Positions 43,417-53,164 of a stretch of DNA of 64,000 bases are shown here, piece by piece. A model generated the notes under the pieces. That model saw only the letters and a program-made list of their open reading frames with translations. It was not told the origin of the DNA and searched no databases. The stretch comes from Robiginitalea aestuariiviva (GTDB lineage: Bacteria > Bacteroidota > Bacteroidia > Flavobacteriales > Flavobacteriaceae), in NCBI RefSeq assembly GCF_029537735.1, contig NZ_JARPUQ010000001.1, forward strand, positions 177,468 to 241,467. Reading direction: 5' to 3'. The position numbers and the translations under genes are program-made. Each line of letters opens with the position of its first letter. Within the stretch, counting starts at the first letter, position 1.

Positions 43417-44307
43417 ATGCGCTTCATTCCTGTCCTGATATTGGCTTTCCTGGTTTCCTGTTCCGAGGCCCCCAGGGATTTTCGGCAATTTGACCAAAAC
43501 AGCTGGTCCGGCATTCTGGCGTTCCAAAACGGGCAGTACCCCGGGGCTCTGGCGCACTTTGAAATCGCCATGGCGACCCTTCCGGAGGAAAGTCCTGAAC
43601 CGTATCTCTACGCCGCCGCAACTGCCCTGAAGCTACAACAGGAAGAAAAAGCCGGGACCATCCTGGCTAAGGCCCTGCAGCATACCCGAATCAGCCGCTC
43701 CGATTTTGAGAACTTTCAGCCCCTGGCCGAATTTTGGGGAACCCCGGTTATGGATGAATTCCTGGAGGCTTTTTCCATAGCGGAACGCAATGGCACCCTG
43801 GGGCCGGCTTCTACCCCCCTGCAACGGGAAATGGACAGCCTGGCCCTGATTGACCAAAACCTTCGCAATGGATTTTATGACCCACAGGCTATGCGCCGGA
43901 TCGATTCCACCAATATGGTACGCCTGGCCCAGATTGTCGGTGAAATCGGGTGGCAGCAGAAGTTGTTTCCCATTCTCTGGAACCGCCGGCAGCATTACGG
44001 CTCCGACCACTGGTTCTGGACCTCTTTTACACCCGTAATAGAAAAGGAAATCGAAGCCGGGCGTGTACGCCCATCCTTTTGGGCGCAATTCGAGGACGAA
44101 AAGCTAATCCGTACCCAGCGGCAACAGCGTTACGGGATGTACCCCTATAACTATCAACAATTTCCGCTGGAACTCCCGGATCAGGTAGACAGCCTGCGGG
44201 CAGCGATAGGCCTCCCGCCCCTTTGGTATATGAATGAGGTGTACCAGGCTCCCCTGCCCCCGGGGTATCAGGGTACCCCGTCCACATCGCCGCTGATTAC
44301 CGAATAA
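43417..44307 (+). CDS. Hypothetical lipoprotein with TPR-like N-terminal region
   Basis: 296 residues from the ATG at 43417. Signal MRFIPVLILAFLVSC with lipobox FLVSC and Cys15 as the acceptor. Residues about 25-85 have TPR-like helices (FQNGQYPGALAHFEIAM, then EPYLYAAATALKLQQEEKA). The rest (from about 120) has no motif I recognise. It sits between rlmN and the polyprenyl synthase on the opposite strand, interrupting an otherwise one-directional block. Confidence 0.75.
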   Translation: MRFIPVLILAFLVSCSEAPRDFRQFDQNSWSGILAFQNGQYPGALAHFEIAMATLPEESPEPYLYAAATALKLQQEEKAGTILAKALQHTRISRSDFENFQPLAEFWGTPVMDEFLEAFSIAERNGTLGPASTPLQREMDSLALIDQNLRNGFYDPQAMRRIDSTNMVRLAQIVGEIGWQQKLFPILWNRRQHYGSDHWFWTSFTPVIEKEIEAGRVRPSFWAQFEDEKLIRTQRQQRYGMYPYNYQQFPLELPDQVDSLRAAIGLPPLWYMNEVYQAPLPPGYQGTPSTSPLITE

Positions 44308-44331
44308 GGCTAAAGGAATTATGCGGGAGGG

Positions 44332-45390
44332 TTATTCCCCCGGTCCGGTAGATTTGTTGGCCAACTGGCCACAGGCCGCATCGATGTCCTTGCCCCGGGA
44401 ACGCCGCACGGTTACCGTGACCCCGGCCCCTTCCAAAGCATCCACATAAGCCTGTATGCGGGATTCCCCTGCCTGTCGGAACATGCCATCGTCTATGGGG
44501 TTGTATTCAATAAGGTTGACCTTACAGGGTGCGGCCCGGCAAAAATCCAGCAAAGCGCGAATATCGGCATCCCCGTCGTTCACCCCGTCCCAGACCACAT
44601 ATTCGTAGGTCACCCGGCTGCGGGTCTTGTCGTACCAGTAGGCTATGGCTTCCCGCAATTCCGAGAGGGGCATGCGCTCATTAAAGGGCATGATGCGGGA
44701 TCGGGTTTCCTCAATCGCGGAATGGAGGGAAACCGCCAGGTTAAACCTGGGGGCCTGATCTGCCATTTTCCGGATCAGCTTGGGCACCCCGGAGGTGGAT
44801 ACCGTGATGCGGCGGGGCGACATCCCCAATCCGTCTTCGGCCGTAATCCGGTCAATGGCCTTCATCACATTGGGGTAATTCATCAGGGGCTCCCCCATTC
44901 CCATAAACACGATATTGCTTAATGGGCGGCCAAAATAGAGACGGCTCTGGCGATCAATGACCATTACCTGATCGTAGATCTCATCCGGGTTGAGGTTGCG
45001 CATGCGCTTCAGGCGGGCCGTGGCGCAAAACCGGCAATCCAGGCTGCATCCCACCTGGCTGGAGACGCAGGCGGTGGTACGCGTTTCGGTGGGGATCAGC
45101 ACAGACTCCACCACCAAACCGTCGTGGAGTTTCACAGCATTCTTAATGGTTCCATCCGCACTGCGCTGCATCTGGTCCACCGCAATATGGTTGATCACAA
45201 ACCGCTCCTCCAGTTTTTCCCGAAGGGCCTTGGACAGGTTGGTCATCTCCTCAAAACGATGGGCCCCTTTCTGCCATAACCACTCATAGACCTGGTTGCC
45301 GCGGAAGGCTTTCTCACCCCGCTGCACAAAGAAGGCCCGGAGTTCTTCCAAACTCTGGGCCCTGATATCTATTTTGGTGGCTTCTGGCAT
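44332..45390 (-). CDS. rlmN: 23S rRNA (adenine(2503)-C(2))-methyltransferase
   Basis: 352-residue radical-SAM enzyme methylating A2503 of 23S rRNA and A37 of some tRNAs. The 4Fe-4S motif is CSLDCRFCAT (about 112-121). A GMGEPLMNY segment is near 165 and the RITVSTSGVPKLI segment near 195. The conserved C-terminal Cys in the DIDAACGQLA segment (about residue 342) would carry the methyl in the mechanism. It lies 42 bp downstream of queA. Confidence 0.96.
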   Translation of the reverse strand: MPEATKIDIRAQSLEELRAFFVQRGEKAFRGNQVYEWLWQKGAHRFEEMTNLSKALREKLEERFVINHIAVDQMQRSADGTIKNAVKLHDGLVVESVLIPTETRTTACVSSQVGCSLDCRFCATARLKRMRNLNPDEIYDQVMVIDRQSRLYFGRPLSNIVFMGMGEPLMNYPNVMKAIDRITAEDGLGMSPRRITVSTSGVPKLIRKMADQAPRFNLAVSLHSAIEETRSRIMPFNERMPLSELREAIAYWYDKTRSRVTYEYVVWDGVNDGDADIRALLDFCRAAPCKVNLIEYNPIDDGMFRQAGESRIQAYVDALEGAGVTVTVRRSRGKDIDAACGQLANKSTGPGE

Positions 45391-45432
45391 AATGTTGCAG
45401 GTGGATGGGCCAATGGGCCGGATCCCCTTCCC

Positions 45433-46482
45433 TTAGAGGACCAGCATGGCATCCCCGTAGGAATAAAACCGGTACTGTTCCAGGATCGCTTCCTTGTAAG
45501 CCTTCTTCATCAGGTCATGTCCCATAAAGGCGGAAACCATCATCAGCAGGGTACTTTTGGGAAGGTGGAAATTAGTGATCATGCAATTGGCGATACTGAA
45601 ATCATAGGGCGGGAAGATAAACTTATTGGTCCACCCCTCGTAAGTATTCAGCAAATGCTCCGAGGAGACCGCGCTTTCCAGCCCGCGCATTACGGTGGTA
45701 CCCACGGCACAGACCTTACGTTTTCCGAGCTTGGCCCGGTTGACTACCTCTGTGGCTTTTTCGTCAATGATCAGCTCCTCGGAGTCCATCTTATGCTTGG
45801 AAAGGTCCTCCACCTCAACCGGGTTAAAGGTCCCCAACCCCACGTGGAGGGTAAGCTCAGCAAAATCAATCCCCTTGATCTCCAGGCGCTTTAACAGGTG
45901 CTTGGAAAAGTGCAGTCCGGCCGTTGGAGCCGCTACCGCGCCTTCATGTTTGGCGTAAATGGTCTGATAACGGCTTTCGTCTTCCGGCTCCGGGTCGCGT
46001 TTAATGTATTTGGGCAGGGGGGTTTGTCCCAGTTCCCGCAACTTGCGGCGGAAGTCCGTATAGGAGCCATCGTACAGGAACCGCAGGGTACGCCCCCGGG
46101 AAGTAGTGTTATCAATCACTTCGGCCACCAGGGATTCGTCTTCACCGAAGTAAAGCTTGTTCCCGATGCGGATTTTACGGGCCGGGTCTACCAGCACGTC
46201 CCACAGCCGTTGCTCTTCGTTCAGTTCCCGGAGCAGGAAGACCTCAATCCGGGCCCCGGTTTTTTCCTTATTCCCATACAGGCGGGCAGGAAATACTTTG
46301 GTGTTATTGAGCACCATCACATCGCCTTCATCAAAGTAGTCGATCAGGTCCTTAAAATACTTGTGCTCGATCTTGCCGGTTTCCCGGTGGATGACCATCA
46401 ATTTGGATTCATCCCGGCTTTCGGCAGGGTATTCGGCCAGGAGTTCTTTGGGCAACTCAAAGTTGAAGTGCGAAAGTTTCAT
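45433..46482 (-). CDS. queA: tRNA preQ1(34) S-adenosylmethionine ribosyltransferase-isomerase
   Basis: 349 residues from the ATG at 46482, beginning [19 protein letters not shown], the normal family start. A longer in-frame reading to 46614 crosses the promoter and is rejected. It makes epoxyqueuosine in tRNA. Signatures: [16 protein letters not shown] near 54-69, [12 protein letters not shown] near 175, and [11 protein letters not shown] near 200. A complete promoter lies just upstream. Confidence 0.95.
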   Translation of the reverse strand: MKLSHFNFELPKELLAEYPAESRDESKLMVIHRETGKIEHKYFKDLIDYFDEGDVMVLNNTKVFPARLYGNKEKTGARIEVFLLRELNEEQRLWDVLVDPARKIRIGNKLYFGEDESLVAEVIDNTTSRGRTLRFLYDGSYTDFRRKLRELGQTPLPKYIKRDPEPEDESRYQTIYAKHEGAVAAPTAGLHFSKHLLKRLEIKGIDFAELTLHVGLGTFNPVEVEDLSKHKMDSEELIIDEKATEVVNRAKLGKRKVCAVGTTVMRGLESAVSSEHLLNTYEGWTNKFIFPPYDFSIANCMITNFHLPKSTLLMMVSAFMGHDLMKKAYKEAILEQYRFYSYGDAMLVL

Positions 46483-46513
46483 GAAGGGCGGTGGGTTTTG
46501 TGTTTTGCGGGGG

Positions 46514-46545
46514 CAAATATACGATCCCGGGCAGGGGGTTGTCAA
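46514..46545 (-). promoter_or_regulatory. queA promoter
   Basis: On the minus strand TTG (46545-46543), a 21-base spacer and TATATTTG (46521-46514). The -7 element ends 31 bases before the queA ATG. It probably also drives rlmN. Confidence 0.75.
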
Positions 46546-46598
46546 GTAATGAGCGGATAAACTGAAAATCACTTGCATAAAAACCCCGGGGGCGCTTC

Positions 46599-46626
46599 TT
46601 GGCTTTCGGGGCATTCCCTATCTTTA
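46599..46626 (+). promoter_or_regulatory. Probable promoter of the META lipoprotein gene
   Basis: TTG at 46599-46601, a 17-base spacer and TATCTTTA at 46619-46626 (one mismatch from consensus). The -7 element ends only four bases before the ATG at 46631, so transcription would begin at or just inside the start codon, implying a leaderless mRNA or a later start. Confidence 0.5.
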
Positions 46627-46630
46627 AGCT

Positions 46631-47095
46631 ATGTGCAATCCCCATTTAAAACCCATACGGTCCGGGCTGGTTTGGCTGCTTTTGCCCTTGCTTTACCTGG
46701 CTTTCGCCTGCGGCAGCAGCCGCGAGGCCGTTTCTGTACCCCTCACCGGTACAGTCTGGTTGCTGGAGAACATGCCCGGGCAGGCCCTGGAAATCGCCGC
46801 GTTGTTCCCCGGCCAAAAACCCTACCTCCGTTTTGAAGAAGACTCCGGGAAAGTCGCGGGCAACAGTGGCTGCAACGGGTACTCGGCCCCATACCGGCTG
46901 GAAGGGTCCCGCTTATCCTTCGGCCCCCCGGACCCGGCAACCCTGATGTACTGCGGGGAGGGCGAACGCCACTTTAAGAATGCGCTGCAGCAGATAGATC
47001 GCTGGGGCATTACCCCAAACGGCAAACTCTTTCTGCAACAAGGGGATTCCCTCCTGCTGGTATTTGCCCCTCAGGCCGTGGACCAGCCCCAGTAA
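46631..47095 (+). CDS. META domain-containing lipoprotein
   Basis: 154 residues. A hydrophobic lipoprotein signal ends in LAFAC (Cys27). The mature part is a META/HslJ-like domain: GTVWLLENMPGQALE near residue 40 and the hallmark GCNGYSAPY near 81-89. META proteins are small envelope lipoproteins of unclear function. The VOC gene follows 19 bp later, so they may be co-transcribed. Confidence 0.8.
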   Translation: MCNPHLKPIRSGLVWLLLPLLYLAFACGSSREAVSVPLTGTVWLLENMPGQALEIAALFPGQKPYLRFEEDSGKVAGNSGCNGYSAPYRLEGSRLSFGPPDPATLMYCGEGERHFKNALQQIDRWGITPNGKLFLQQGDSLLLVFAPQAVDQPQ

Positions 47096-47114
47096 ACTCG
47101 CTAATCGGAACCCC

Positions 47115-47468
47115 ATGACCAACAACCATATTGACTACATCGAATTCCCGGCACCAGATCTGGAGGCTACCAAAACATTTTACCATTCGTGTTTCGGGTG
47201 GGTCTTCACCGATTACGGGCCGGAGTATACCGCCTTTGAAGAAAGCGGGGTTTCCGGCGGGTTTCGCCTGAGCAAGGAACCGGTAGCGGATGGGGTACTG
47301 GTTGTCCTCTACCACAACAACCTGGAGATTGTACAGAATAAAATAAGGGCAGCAGGAGGCGAAATCACGGTCCCAACCTTCTCCTTTCCCGGGGGGCAGC
47401 GCTTCCATTTCCGGGACCCGGCGGGAAACATGCTGGCAGTGTGGTCGGAAGACCCAGCGGCCATTTGA
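47115..47468 (+). CDS. VOC family protein (glyoxalase-like fold)
   Basis: 117 residues from the ATG at 47115; a start at 47064 would overlap the META gene. One vicinal-oxygen-chelate domain with IDYIEFPAPDLEATKTFYHS at the N-terminus and FRDPAGNMLAVWS at the C-terminus. Metal ligands may be the His and Glu residues in these segments, but the activity is unknown. It converges with aroA. Confidence 0.85.
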   Translation: MTNNHIDYIEFPAPDLEATKTFYHSCFGWVFTDYGPEYTAFEESGVSGGFRLSKEPVADGVLVVLYHNNLEIVQNKIRAAGGEITVPTFSFPGGQRFHFRDPAGNMLAVWSEDPAAI

Positions 47469-47547
47469 CGCCCCCTCCCCGGGGGGAAAATAAGGCCACG
47501 CCCTGCATAGGCCTTGCACCTGCAGGTTGATCCCTCCCGGCAGGCGG

Positions 47548-48807
47548 TTACAGGGGTTCTGCGTGGAAATGGAGCAGGGCCAGATCTTCCCAAAAATCCG
47601 GATAGGACTTCGATACCACCCCGGCATCTTCAATGATCAGGTCCGTTTTCAGGGCCAGGGGGGCAAAGGCCATGGCCATGCGGTGGTCATTATAGGTGCC
47701 AATGCGCTGCATGGGTACAATACGGCGGCTGGGCTGCAGGTGGAGGGAGTGGTCCGTTACCCGGATTTCGGCCCCCAGTTTGGTGAGTTCATTTTCCAAA
47801 GCCACCAGCCGGTCCGTCTCCTTGATCTTCAGGGTATGCAGGCCAGTGAGTTCGCAGCCCAACCCCAGTCCGAAACAACAGGCAGCCAGGGTCTGGGCCA
47901 GGTCGGGGGCTTCAATCAGGTTGGCCTCCAGCACAGGCACGGTCGGGTCTCCCGTGCGTACCAACTCCATATAATCATTTTCAAAACGGGTGGACACCCC
48001 CAGGGGGGCAAACAGCTCCGGCAATACGCTGTCTCCCTGCAGGGAATCCTTCCGATAGGCGCGTAAGCGGATGCGGCTTCCGGTTTCGGCCAGGGCCACA
48101 ATGCTGAAATAATAAGAAGCCGAACTCCAGTCGGATTCCACCACGCATTTTTGAGCGTGCAGCGAGGCCACCGGTTCTACCCGGATCCGGTTGCCCTCGA
48201 AGCGATTGGGGATCCCCAGGCTGCTCAACAGCCCCAGGGTCATGCGGATATACGGGACCGAAGTAATGGTCCCCTGAAGGGTGAGCTCCAGGCCATTGGG
48301 CAGGGAAGCCCCCACCAGCAATAAGGCCGAGATATACTGGCTGCTTACGTCGGCAGGCAGGGTAACGGCATTTTGTTGCAGCCGCTGCCCGGAAATCTTC
48401 AGGGGCGGACACCCTTCCGCCTCCAGGTATTCGATCCGCGCACCCAGGGCGCGCAGGGCATCTACCAGAATACGGATAGGCCGCTGCTTCATACGGGCAG
48501 AACCGGTCAGGGTAACCTCTACCCCCTCCCGACTGGCAAAATAAGCTGTGAGGAAGCGCATGGCCGTGCCGGCATGGTGGATATCTACTATCCCTTCGCG
48601 GCGCGAACGGCCCAACTCCATAACACGGGCATCGTCCGAATTAGACAGGTTCTCAATTTGCAGGTTAGGGTACAGGGCTTGCAGCAGCAGCAGGCGGTTG
48701 GATTCACTTTTGGAACCCGTTATGTTGATTTCACACTCCAGTTGCTCTTTGCGGGGGCCGGTAAGCTTAATGTCCAAAGCCTTTGTTTTTGGTTGGGTAA
48801 GGGCCAA
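47548..48807 (-). CDS. aroA: 3-phosphoshikimate 1-carboxyvinyltransferase (EPSP synthase)
   Basis: About 419 residues if it starts at the TTG at 48807; another TTG at 48777 is possible and no ATG fits. It makes EPSP in the shikimate pathway and thus supplies the chorismate used by the aromatic operon at 56.7-60.7 kb. Segments: GSKSESNRLLLLQAL (about 31-45), HHAGTAMRFLTAYFA (about 76-90), and KIKETDRLVALENEL (about 336-350). It is 7 bp downstream of the MazG-like gene. Confidence 0.95.
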   Translation of the reverse strand: MALTQPKTKALDIKLTGPRKEQLECEINITGSKSESNRLLLLQALYPNLQIENLSNSDDARVMELGRSRREGIVDIHHAGTAMRFLTAYFASREGVEVTLTGSARMKQRPIRILVDALRALGARIEYLEAEGCPPLKISGQRLQQNAVTLPADVSSQYISALLLVGASLPNGLELTLQGTITSVPYIRMTLGLLSSLGIPNRFEGNRIRVEPVASLHAQKCVVESDWSSASYYFSIVALAETGSRIRLRAYRKDSLQGDSVLPELFAPLGVSTRFENDYMELVRTGDPTVPVLEANLIEAPDLAQTLAACCFGLGLGCELTGLHTLKIKETDRLVALENELTKLGAEIRVTDHSLHLQPSRRIVPMQRIGTYNDHRMAMAFAPLALKTDLIIEDAGVVSKSYPDFWEDLALLHFHAEPL

Positions 48808-48814
48808 AGATAGG

Positions 48815-49141
48815 CTATTTCAGCTTTTCGTTTTGCTGGTGCCTATCGTGGTCGCGGCGGGTTTTAAGCTCGAGTTTGCGGGCAAAGGCGGCCTCCAGGT
48901 CAATGCCGGTCTGGTTGGCCAGGCAGAGGACCACAAAGACCACATCGGCCAGTTCCTCGCCCAGGTCTTTATCCTTATCCGAGGGCTTTTCACTTTGTTC
49001 CCCGTAGCGCCGGGCGATGATCCGGGCCACCTCCCCCACCTCCTCGGTGAGCTGGGCCATATTGGTAAGCTCGTTGAAGTAACGTACCCCATGGGCTTTG
49101 ATCCAATTATCTACGGCCTCCTGTGCGTTCTTGATTTCCAT
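48815..49141 (-). CDS. MazG-like nucleotide pyrophosphohydrolase
   Basis: 108-residue all-helical protein with the MazG metal-binding pattern EEVGEVARIIARRYG (about 32-46) and the second acidic set in LGEELADVVFVVLCLA (about 61-76). It should hydrolyse (d)NTPs or related nucleotides to monophosphates. Its start overlaps the C-terminus of the second DUF3857 gene by 35 bp. The gene is usually next to aroA or dtd in flavobacteria. Confidence 0.9.
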   Translation of the reverse strand: MEIKNAQEAVDNWIKAHGVRYFNELTNMAQLTEEVGEVARIIARRYGEQSEKPSDKDKDLGEELADVVFVVLCLANQTGIDLEAAFARKLELKTRRDHDRHQQNEKLK

Positions 49142-51149
49142 CGGAACCTGTTTTTGTCAAAACTACTTGTTCCGATTGTTTCTGCACAAAATTTTTGAAC
49201 AATTCCCGCAGGCCGGGGTAGTACGTAGCCGGCACCACCGCCTGGTTAATACTCAGTTCCACCACCATTTGCAGGGAATGCCCATTCTGCCCAATATGAT
49301 AGCTAAAGCCCCCCACCTCGTCCGGCAGGGTCATGGCGGCAGATTCGGGCAGGGAGGTAACCTCATATCCTTCGGGCAGGGCTATATTGACATTATACCG
49401 CTCCTGCCAGGGGAAGGCAAAATCCACCGGGTATTCCCGGGATTCCCGCTTAAAGGGATTTTCGTCCGAGGAAAGGTGCAACAGGGGACTGAAGAAAATT
49501 TTGTCGCCGGTAATGGCCAGGGGCTCTTCCATTTCGAATTCGATCTGTTCGGCAATGGCTTTCCCGATAACATTGGCATTCTTGCGGTCGTAAGAGATGA
49601 TTTCCATACCCTCATACCGGTTCTCATAGTTTTCCAGGTATTCTTCCTCTTCCATAACCCCGTACTGACTCCGGAAGTTATACGCCCGGTAATCGGTGTA
49701 CTGGGTACGCAGTTTACCACTTACCTGCCCGTCTGCATCCAGTTGGAAGTTCACAAAATGGACGCGTTTGGATGGGGCGTTGGGAAATACGGAAAGGCTG
49801 CGCGAACGCCCGTCTTCGGAAACGGAACGCCCAAACCAGTTCAGGGCGCGTACCGGCAGCAGGTTGGGCTTGGTGTATTTACTGGTGGCATCCATCAGTA
49901 CATAGCCCTGGTCCAGGACCACCTGGGCCACTACATAGTTAAAACCCCTTTGGGTGGGGAGGCTGGGTACGCCGTGGTCGCGGGTACTCAGCAGCACGGG
50001 GCGGGCATCCAGGCCGGCCTCCCGGAGCATGGCCACCAGCATCAGGTTAATGTCGCCTACATTCCCGGTCTGTTCTTCGTATGCCTTGCGCACGCCCTGG
50101 TCTGTGACATACCCGTACAAGCCGTTCCAGTTCATATGCTGCTGTACATGGAAAAAGATGGCAGACAACTTCTTGATCGGATCGGTTTCGCCCCCCACCA
50201 GCTGCTCCAGGGATTTCTTAAAGTAGTTGGAACGGTTAAGCTGGTACCCGAAATTGTCGTTCTGGTAGATGCGCTCCACCACCTGGTCCCAGGTGGTGCT
50301 GAAATTCTCCCTGGGGCTTTCGGGGTACTGCACATACAAGAGTTCATAATTCACGGCAGAGCGGTAGTTGTCCATATCATTCACAAAGGGCTCTTCCACC
50401 AGTGCCGGTACATCCTTCATCTCATAGGAAATGGTGTTGATCTGGTAATCCACTGCCCCGGATTGAAAACCTTGGGTCCGATCATCGTAACGCCCCGTAT
50501 CCTTATAAGTAAAATTAATCTTGCCGCTGCGCTTGCCGTATTCGGGCTGCAACAGCAGGTAGCCCTTGAATTGGGGCTTAAAAACGATATACTCCGGGAT
50601 TTCCACCCGCACTTCCTGAAACTCGATCGGGATGTCATACTGCATCTCGATTTCGTCTATGCTGTAGGCAAAGGGGGAATGCACCGTGTAGCTGTATTCA
50701 ATCACGCTCCCTTCACGCACATTGGGCATGGTGAATTTTGCGCGCTCATAGTAATCGTTAACCTCCTCGCTGAACTGGTCGCTTTTACGGAGTTTGTCCT
50801 CGACTACCTTGCCGTCTACCAGGTTGTAGGTGGCCCCTTTGATAGAACTCATGCCTTCCTTATCTCCCCCATTGCGGTACAGGGATTCGCTTACCGTGGC
50901 ATAATCGTAGCCATCCTTGGTGTAGATTTTAACGCGCTCGTGCACCTCCCGGAACTGGTGGAAGCCGTCATTTTCGATGTATTTGTAATAGATGTAGACA
51001 TTCCGGTACACCACGGAAGCAGCTACAGAGGCGGCTGCCGGGTCTGCGGTACGGGCCACCAGGGCCTCGTCCACTTTGCCGAATTTCACATCCTGGGCCC
51101 ATAGGAGGGACCCCGTTATAAGGGCGATGAAGGTAGTCAGGTATTTCAT
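49107..51149 (-). CDS. DUF3857/transglutaminase-like secreted protein lacking the catalytic cysteine
   Basis: 680 residues with signal peptide (about 1-19, ending GSLLWAQ). An N-terminal DUF3857 domain of beta strands precedes a transglutaminase-like domain and a C-terminal beta-rich part. Where the paralog encoded upstream has GDCKGLSNY, this protein has TGNVGDINLMLVAML, so the Cys nucleophile is missing. The His is also replaced (FNYVVAQV), while the Asp segment (LMDATSKYT) remains. It is therefore probably a non-enzymatic partner. Five bases separate the two genes. Exact function unknown. Confidence 0.85.
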   Translation of the reverse strand: MKYLTTFIALITGSLLWAQDVKFGKVDEALVARTADPAAASVAASVVYRNVYIYYKYIENDGFHQFREVHERVKIYTKDGYDYATVSESLYRNGGDKEGMSSIKGATYNLVDGKVVEDKLRKSDQFSEEVNDYYERAKFTMPNVREGSVIEYSYTVHSPFAYSIDEIEMQYDIPIEFQEVRVEIPEYIVFKPQFKGYLLLQPEYGKRSGKINFTYKDTGRYDDRTQGFQSGAVDYQINTISYEMKDVPALVEEPFVNDMDNYRSAVNYELLYVQYPESPRENFSTTWDQVVERIYQNDNFGYQLNRSNYFKKSLEQLVGGETDPIKKLSAIFFHVQQHMNWNGLYGYVTDQGVRKAYEEQTGNVGDINLMLVAMLREAGLDARPVLLSTRDHGVPSLPTQRGFNYVVAQVVLDQGYVLMDATSKYTKPNLLPVRALNWFGRSVSEDGRSRSLSVFPNAPSKRVHFVNFQLDADGQVSGKLRTQYTDYRAYNFRSQYGVMEEEEYLENYENRYEGMEIISYDRKNANVIGKAIAEQIEFEMEEPLAITGDKIFFSPLLHLSSDENPFKRESREYPVDFAFPWQERYNVNIALPEGYEVTSLPESAAMTLPDEVGGFSYHIGQNGHSLQMVVELSINQAVVPATYYPGLRELFKNFVQKQSEQVVLTKTGSDGNQERTGGRR

Positions 51150-51154
51150 GGTGG

Positions 51155-53086
51155 TTATTTGGTGGTATCGGATTCTATCAAAATCATTTGCAACCGGTCC
51201 GAGCGGCTTATTTTCCGGCAGAAATCCCGGTAGGCGTCATATTGGTCCGGGGCATACTCCCCAGCCTGCAGCAATACCTTGCGCTGGTAGGAGACGCTAT
51301 GGGATTCCGGCTCATAGGACACCTGCAACCGGTAGTGGCCAAAAGGGGTTTCAAAGGCCGTCTCCCCCGGAAGGGCTTCCGGTCGATATCCTTTGGGAAG
51401 CGCTATCTCATAGGCTTCCTGGTCTTCAAAACCGCGTTGCACCATAAAAGGGAGTTTGCGATCCCGGTGGCGGTCCGGCACCAGGTTCAGGCGGTTCAGG
51501 GCATTGGGAGCAAAAAGCAGGCGATCCCCTGCTTTTTTGGCGTACTGGCCCGTTTCAATGTCCATACGCTGGGTAAACTGCACGGCGTCTTTATCATTTT
51601 CATAAGCCAGGCCGGACACCTCCAGATTCTCCAGATAACCCCAGCGCCTGCGGTAGTAAGAAAGCTGGTCGATTGCTCCAAGGTCTTCCAGGCCATACTG
51701 GGAATCGTACTGGGTGCCCGTGGCGCGGATTTCCACCTCCCCCTGCAGGGCACCTTCCGCGCTCAGGGCCAGGCGGGCCCTGGTCACCTGCCCGTTCTGC
51801 AGGCCCTTATAAGAGGGGGTTCGCACCAGGCGCCCCCCGTTTTCGTCAATCAGGTGTACCAGGCGGTCGTCCGTAAAATCGCCCAGAAACCCAAAAGGGA
51901 TGGTCTGGGAAGTACAATCCACCCAATGCAGCTTCCCGCCCTGCGGGATGGCCAAAATCACGTGGTTCCCCTGGGATAGGTCGGCAAACCCGGGTTCAAA
52001 ATCGGATTTATAGGACCCGGCTTCCACATGGACGTAATAGGAGGGGACCCCTACGGCGCTAAGTAAAGCCCGCGTATAATTAGACAGTCCCTTACAATCC
52101 CCGTATTTCACGCGATCCACCTCCAGGGCACTGATGGGTCGGATCCCCCCTATGCCCACCTGTACGCTGATGTAGCGCGTATTTTCCTGAACATACCGAT
52201 AGATACGGCGCGCCCGCTCCAGGGTATCCCGGGTATCGGCCACCAAATGCAATACTTCATTCCTGGTGCTTTCGGGCAGGGCATCCCGCCCCTGCAGCAT
52301 ATGCGTGTACATCCACCGACCCACATCTTCCCAGGTATCTACCTGCCCTTCTATGCCTTCGTAACCAAAATGCAGGGGGCGTACCATCACTTTGGGTACC
52401 ACCTCAGAAAAGGGGGGGCTCATGCTTTCGTCCCGCATGGCCGGAATGTTGCGCCCGGAATAGCGAAACCCGTTGAAAAAGGTTTCCTTTTCAATCTCAT
52501 ATCCCTCCAGTAATACCTCCCGCACTTCAGGCACCAGGTCCGGCCGGTCGTATCGCAATTCAAAATGGCTTTCCTGGGTACTCACCCGGTAACCGCTAAG
52601 GAAATACCAGTTGGGCAACGGGGCCGTGTTCTCATTTTCCACCGTATACCGGACTACCAGGGTGTACGGATAGGAAACCGGGGTGTGGTCCAGGTACAGG
52701 CTGCGCGAATCCGAATACAGGGTACCCCCGTCCACTGCACTTACATCCATGAAATCCCGTTGCCTGAATTTCCGGTTTTCCCGGCCCATGGCATCGTATT
52801 CCACGGCTTCAATATCCCGGATTTTACGGCTGTCGTTGTAGCCCACTACAGCCCGGGCGTGCCGGTCGCCCCGGCTGTTGAATACGGTAACGGCCCGTTC
52901 CATGTCCACCTCCATGCGAAAGAGGTCCCGCAGCTTCACGGTCATTTTTTCATACCGCACCACGGCATCGGCCTGGGCCTTCAGGTCATCCGGGATCAAC
53001 ACGGCCTGGTATCGGGATTCCTGGGCCTGGCCCAGGGAGGCAAACAAGAGGAAAATCCCGGGGAGGAACGTAAAAATTCGGTTCAT
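51155..53086 (-). CDS. DUF3857/transglutaminase-like secreted protein with intact triad
   Basis: 643 residues with signal peptide (about 1-22, ending LFASLGQAQ). DUF3857 domain followed by a transglutaminase-like domain with Cys in KYGDCKGLSNYTR (near residue 332), His in LSQGNHVILAIP (near 375) and Asp in LHWVDCTSQ (near 390), a plausible catalytic triad. It could act as a protease, amidase or cross-linking enzyme in the periplasm; the substrate is not known. It lies 5 bp before its inactive-looking paralog and 78 bp after dtd. Confidence 0.87.
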   Translation of the reverse strand: MNRIFTFLPGIFLLFASLGQAQESRYQAVLIPDDLKAQADAVVRYEKMTVKLRDLFRMEVDMERAVTVFNSRGDRHARAVVGYNDSRKIRDIEAVEYDAMGRENRKFRQRDFMDVSAVDGGTLYSDSRSLYLDHTPVSYPYTLVVRYTVENENTAPLPNWYFLSGYRVSTQESHFELRYDRPDLVPEVREVLLEGYEIEKETFFNGFRYSGRNIPAMRDESMSPPFSEVVPKVMVRPLHFGYEGIEGQVDTWEDVGRWMYTHMLQGRDALPESTRNEVLHLVADTRDTLERARRIYRYVQENTRYISVQVGIGGIRPISALEVDRVKYGDCKGLSNYTRALLSAVGVPSYYVHVEAGSYKSDFEPGFADLSQGNHVILAIPQGGKLHWVDCTSQTIPFGFLGDFTDDRLVHLIDENGGRLVRTPSYKGLQNGQVTRARLALSAEGALQGEVEIRATGTQYDSQYGLEDLGAIDQLSYYRRRWGYLENLEVSGLAYENDKDAVQFTQRMDIETGQYAKKAGDRLLFAPNALNRLNLVPDRHRDRKLPFMVQRGFEDQEAYEIALPKGYRPEALPGETAFETPFGHYRLQVSYEPESHSVSYQRKVLLQAGEYAPDQYDAYRDFCRKISRSDRLQMILIESDTTK

Positions 53087-53164
53087 TAATGGGTAATCGC
53101 GGCTGGTCTTGCTCCTAAATATGGAACATTTCTTACAAAAACGGAATCTTTTTCGATAAAAATC

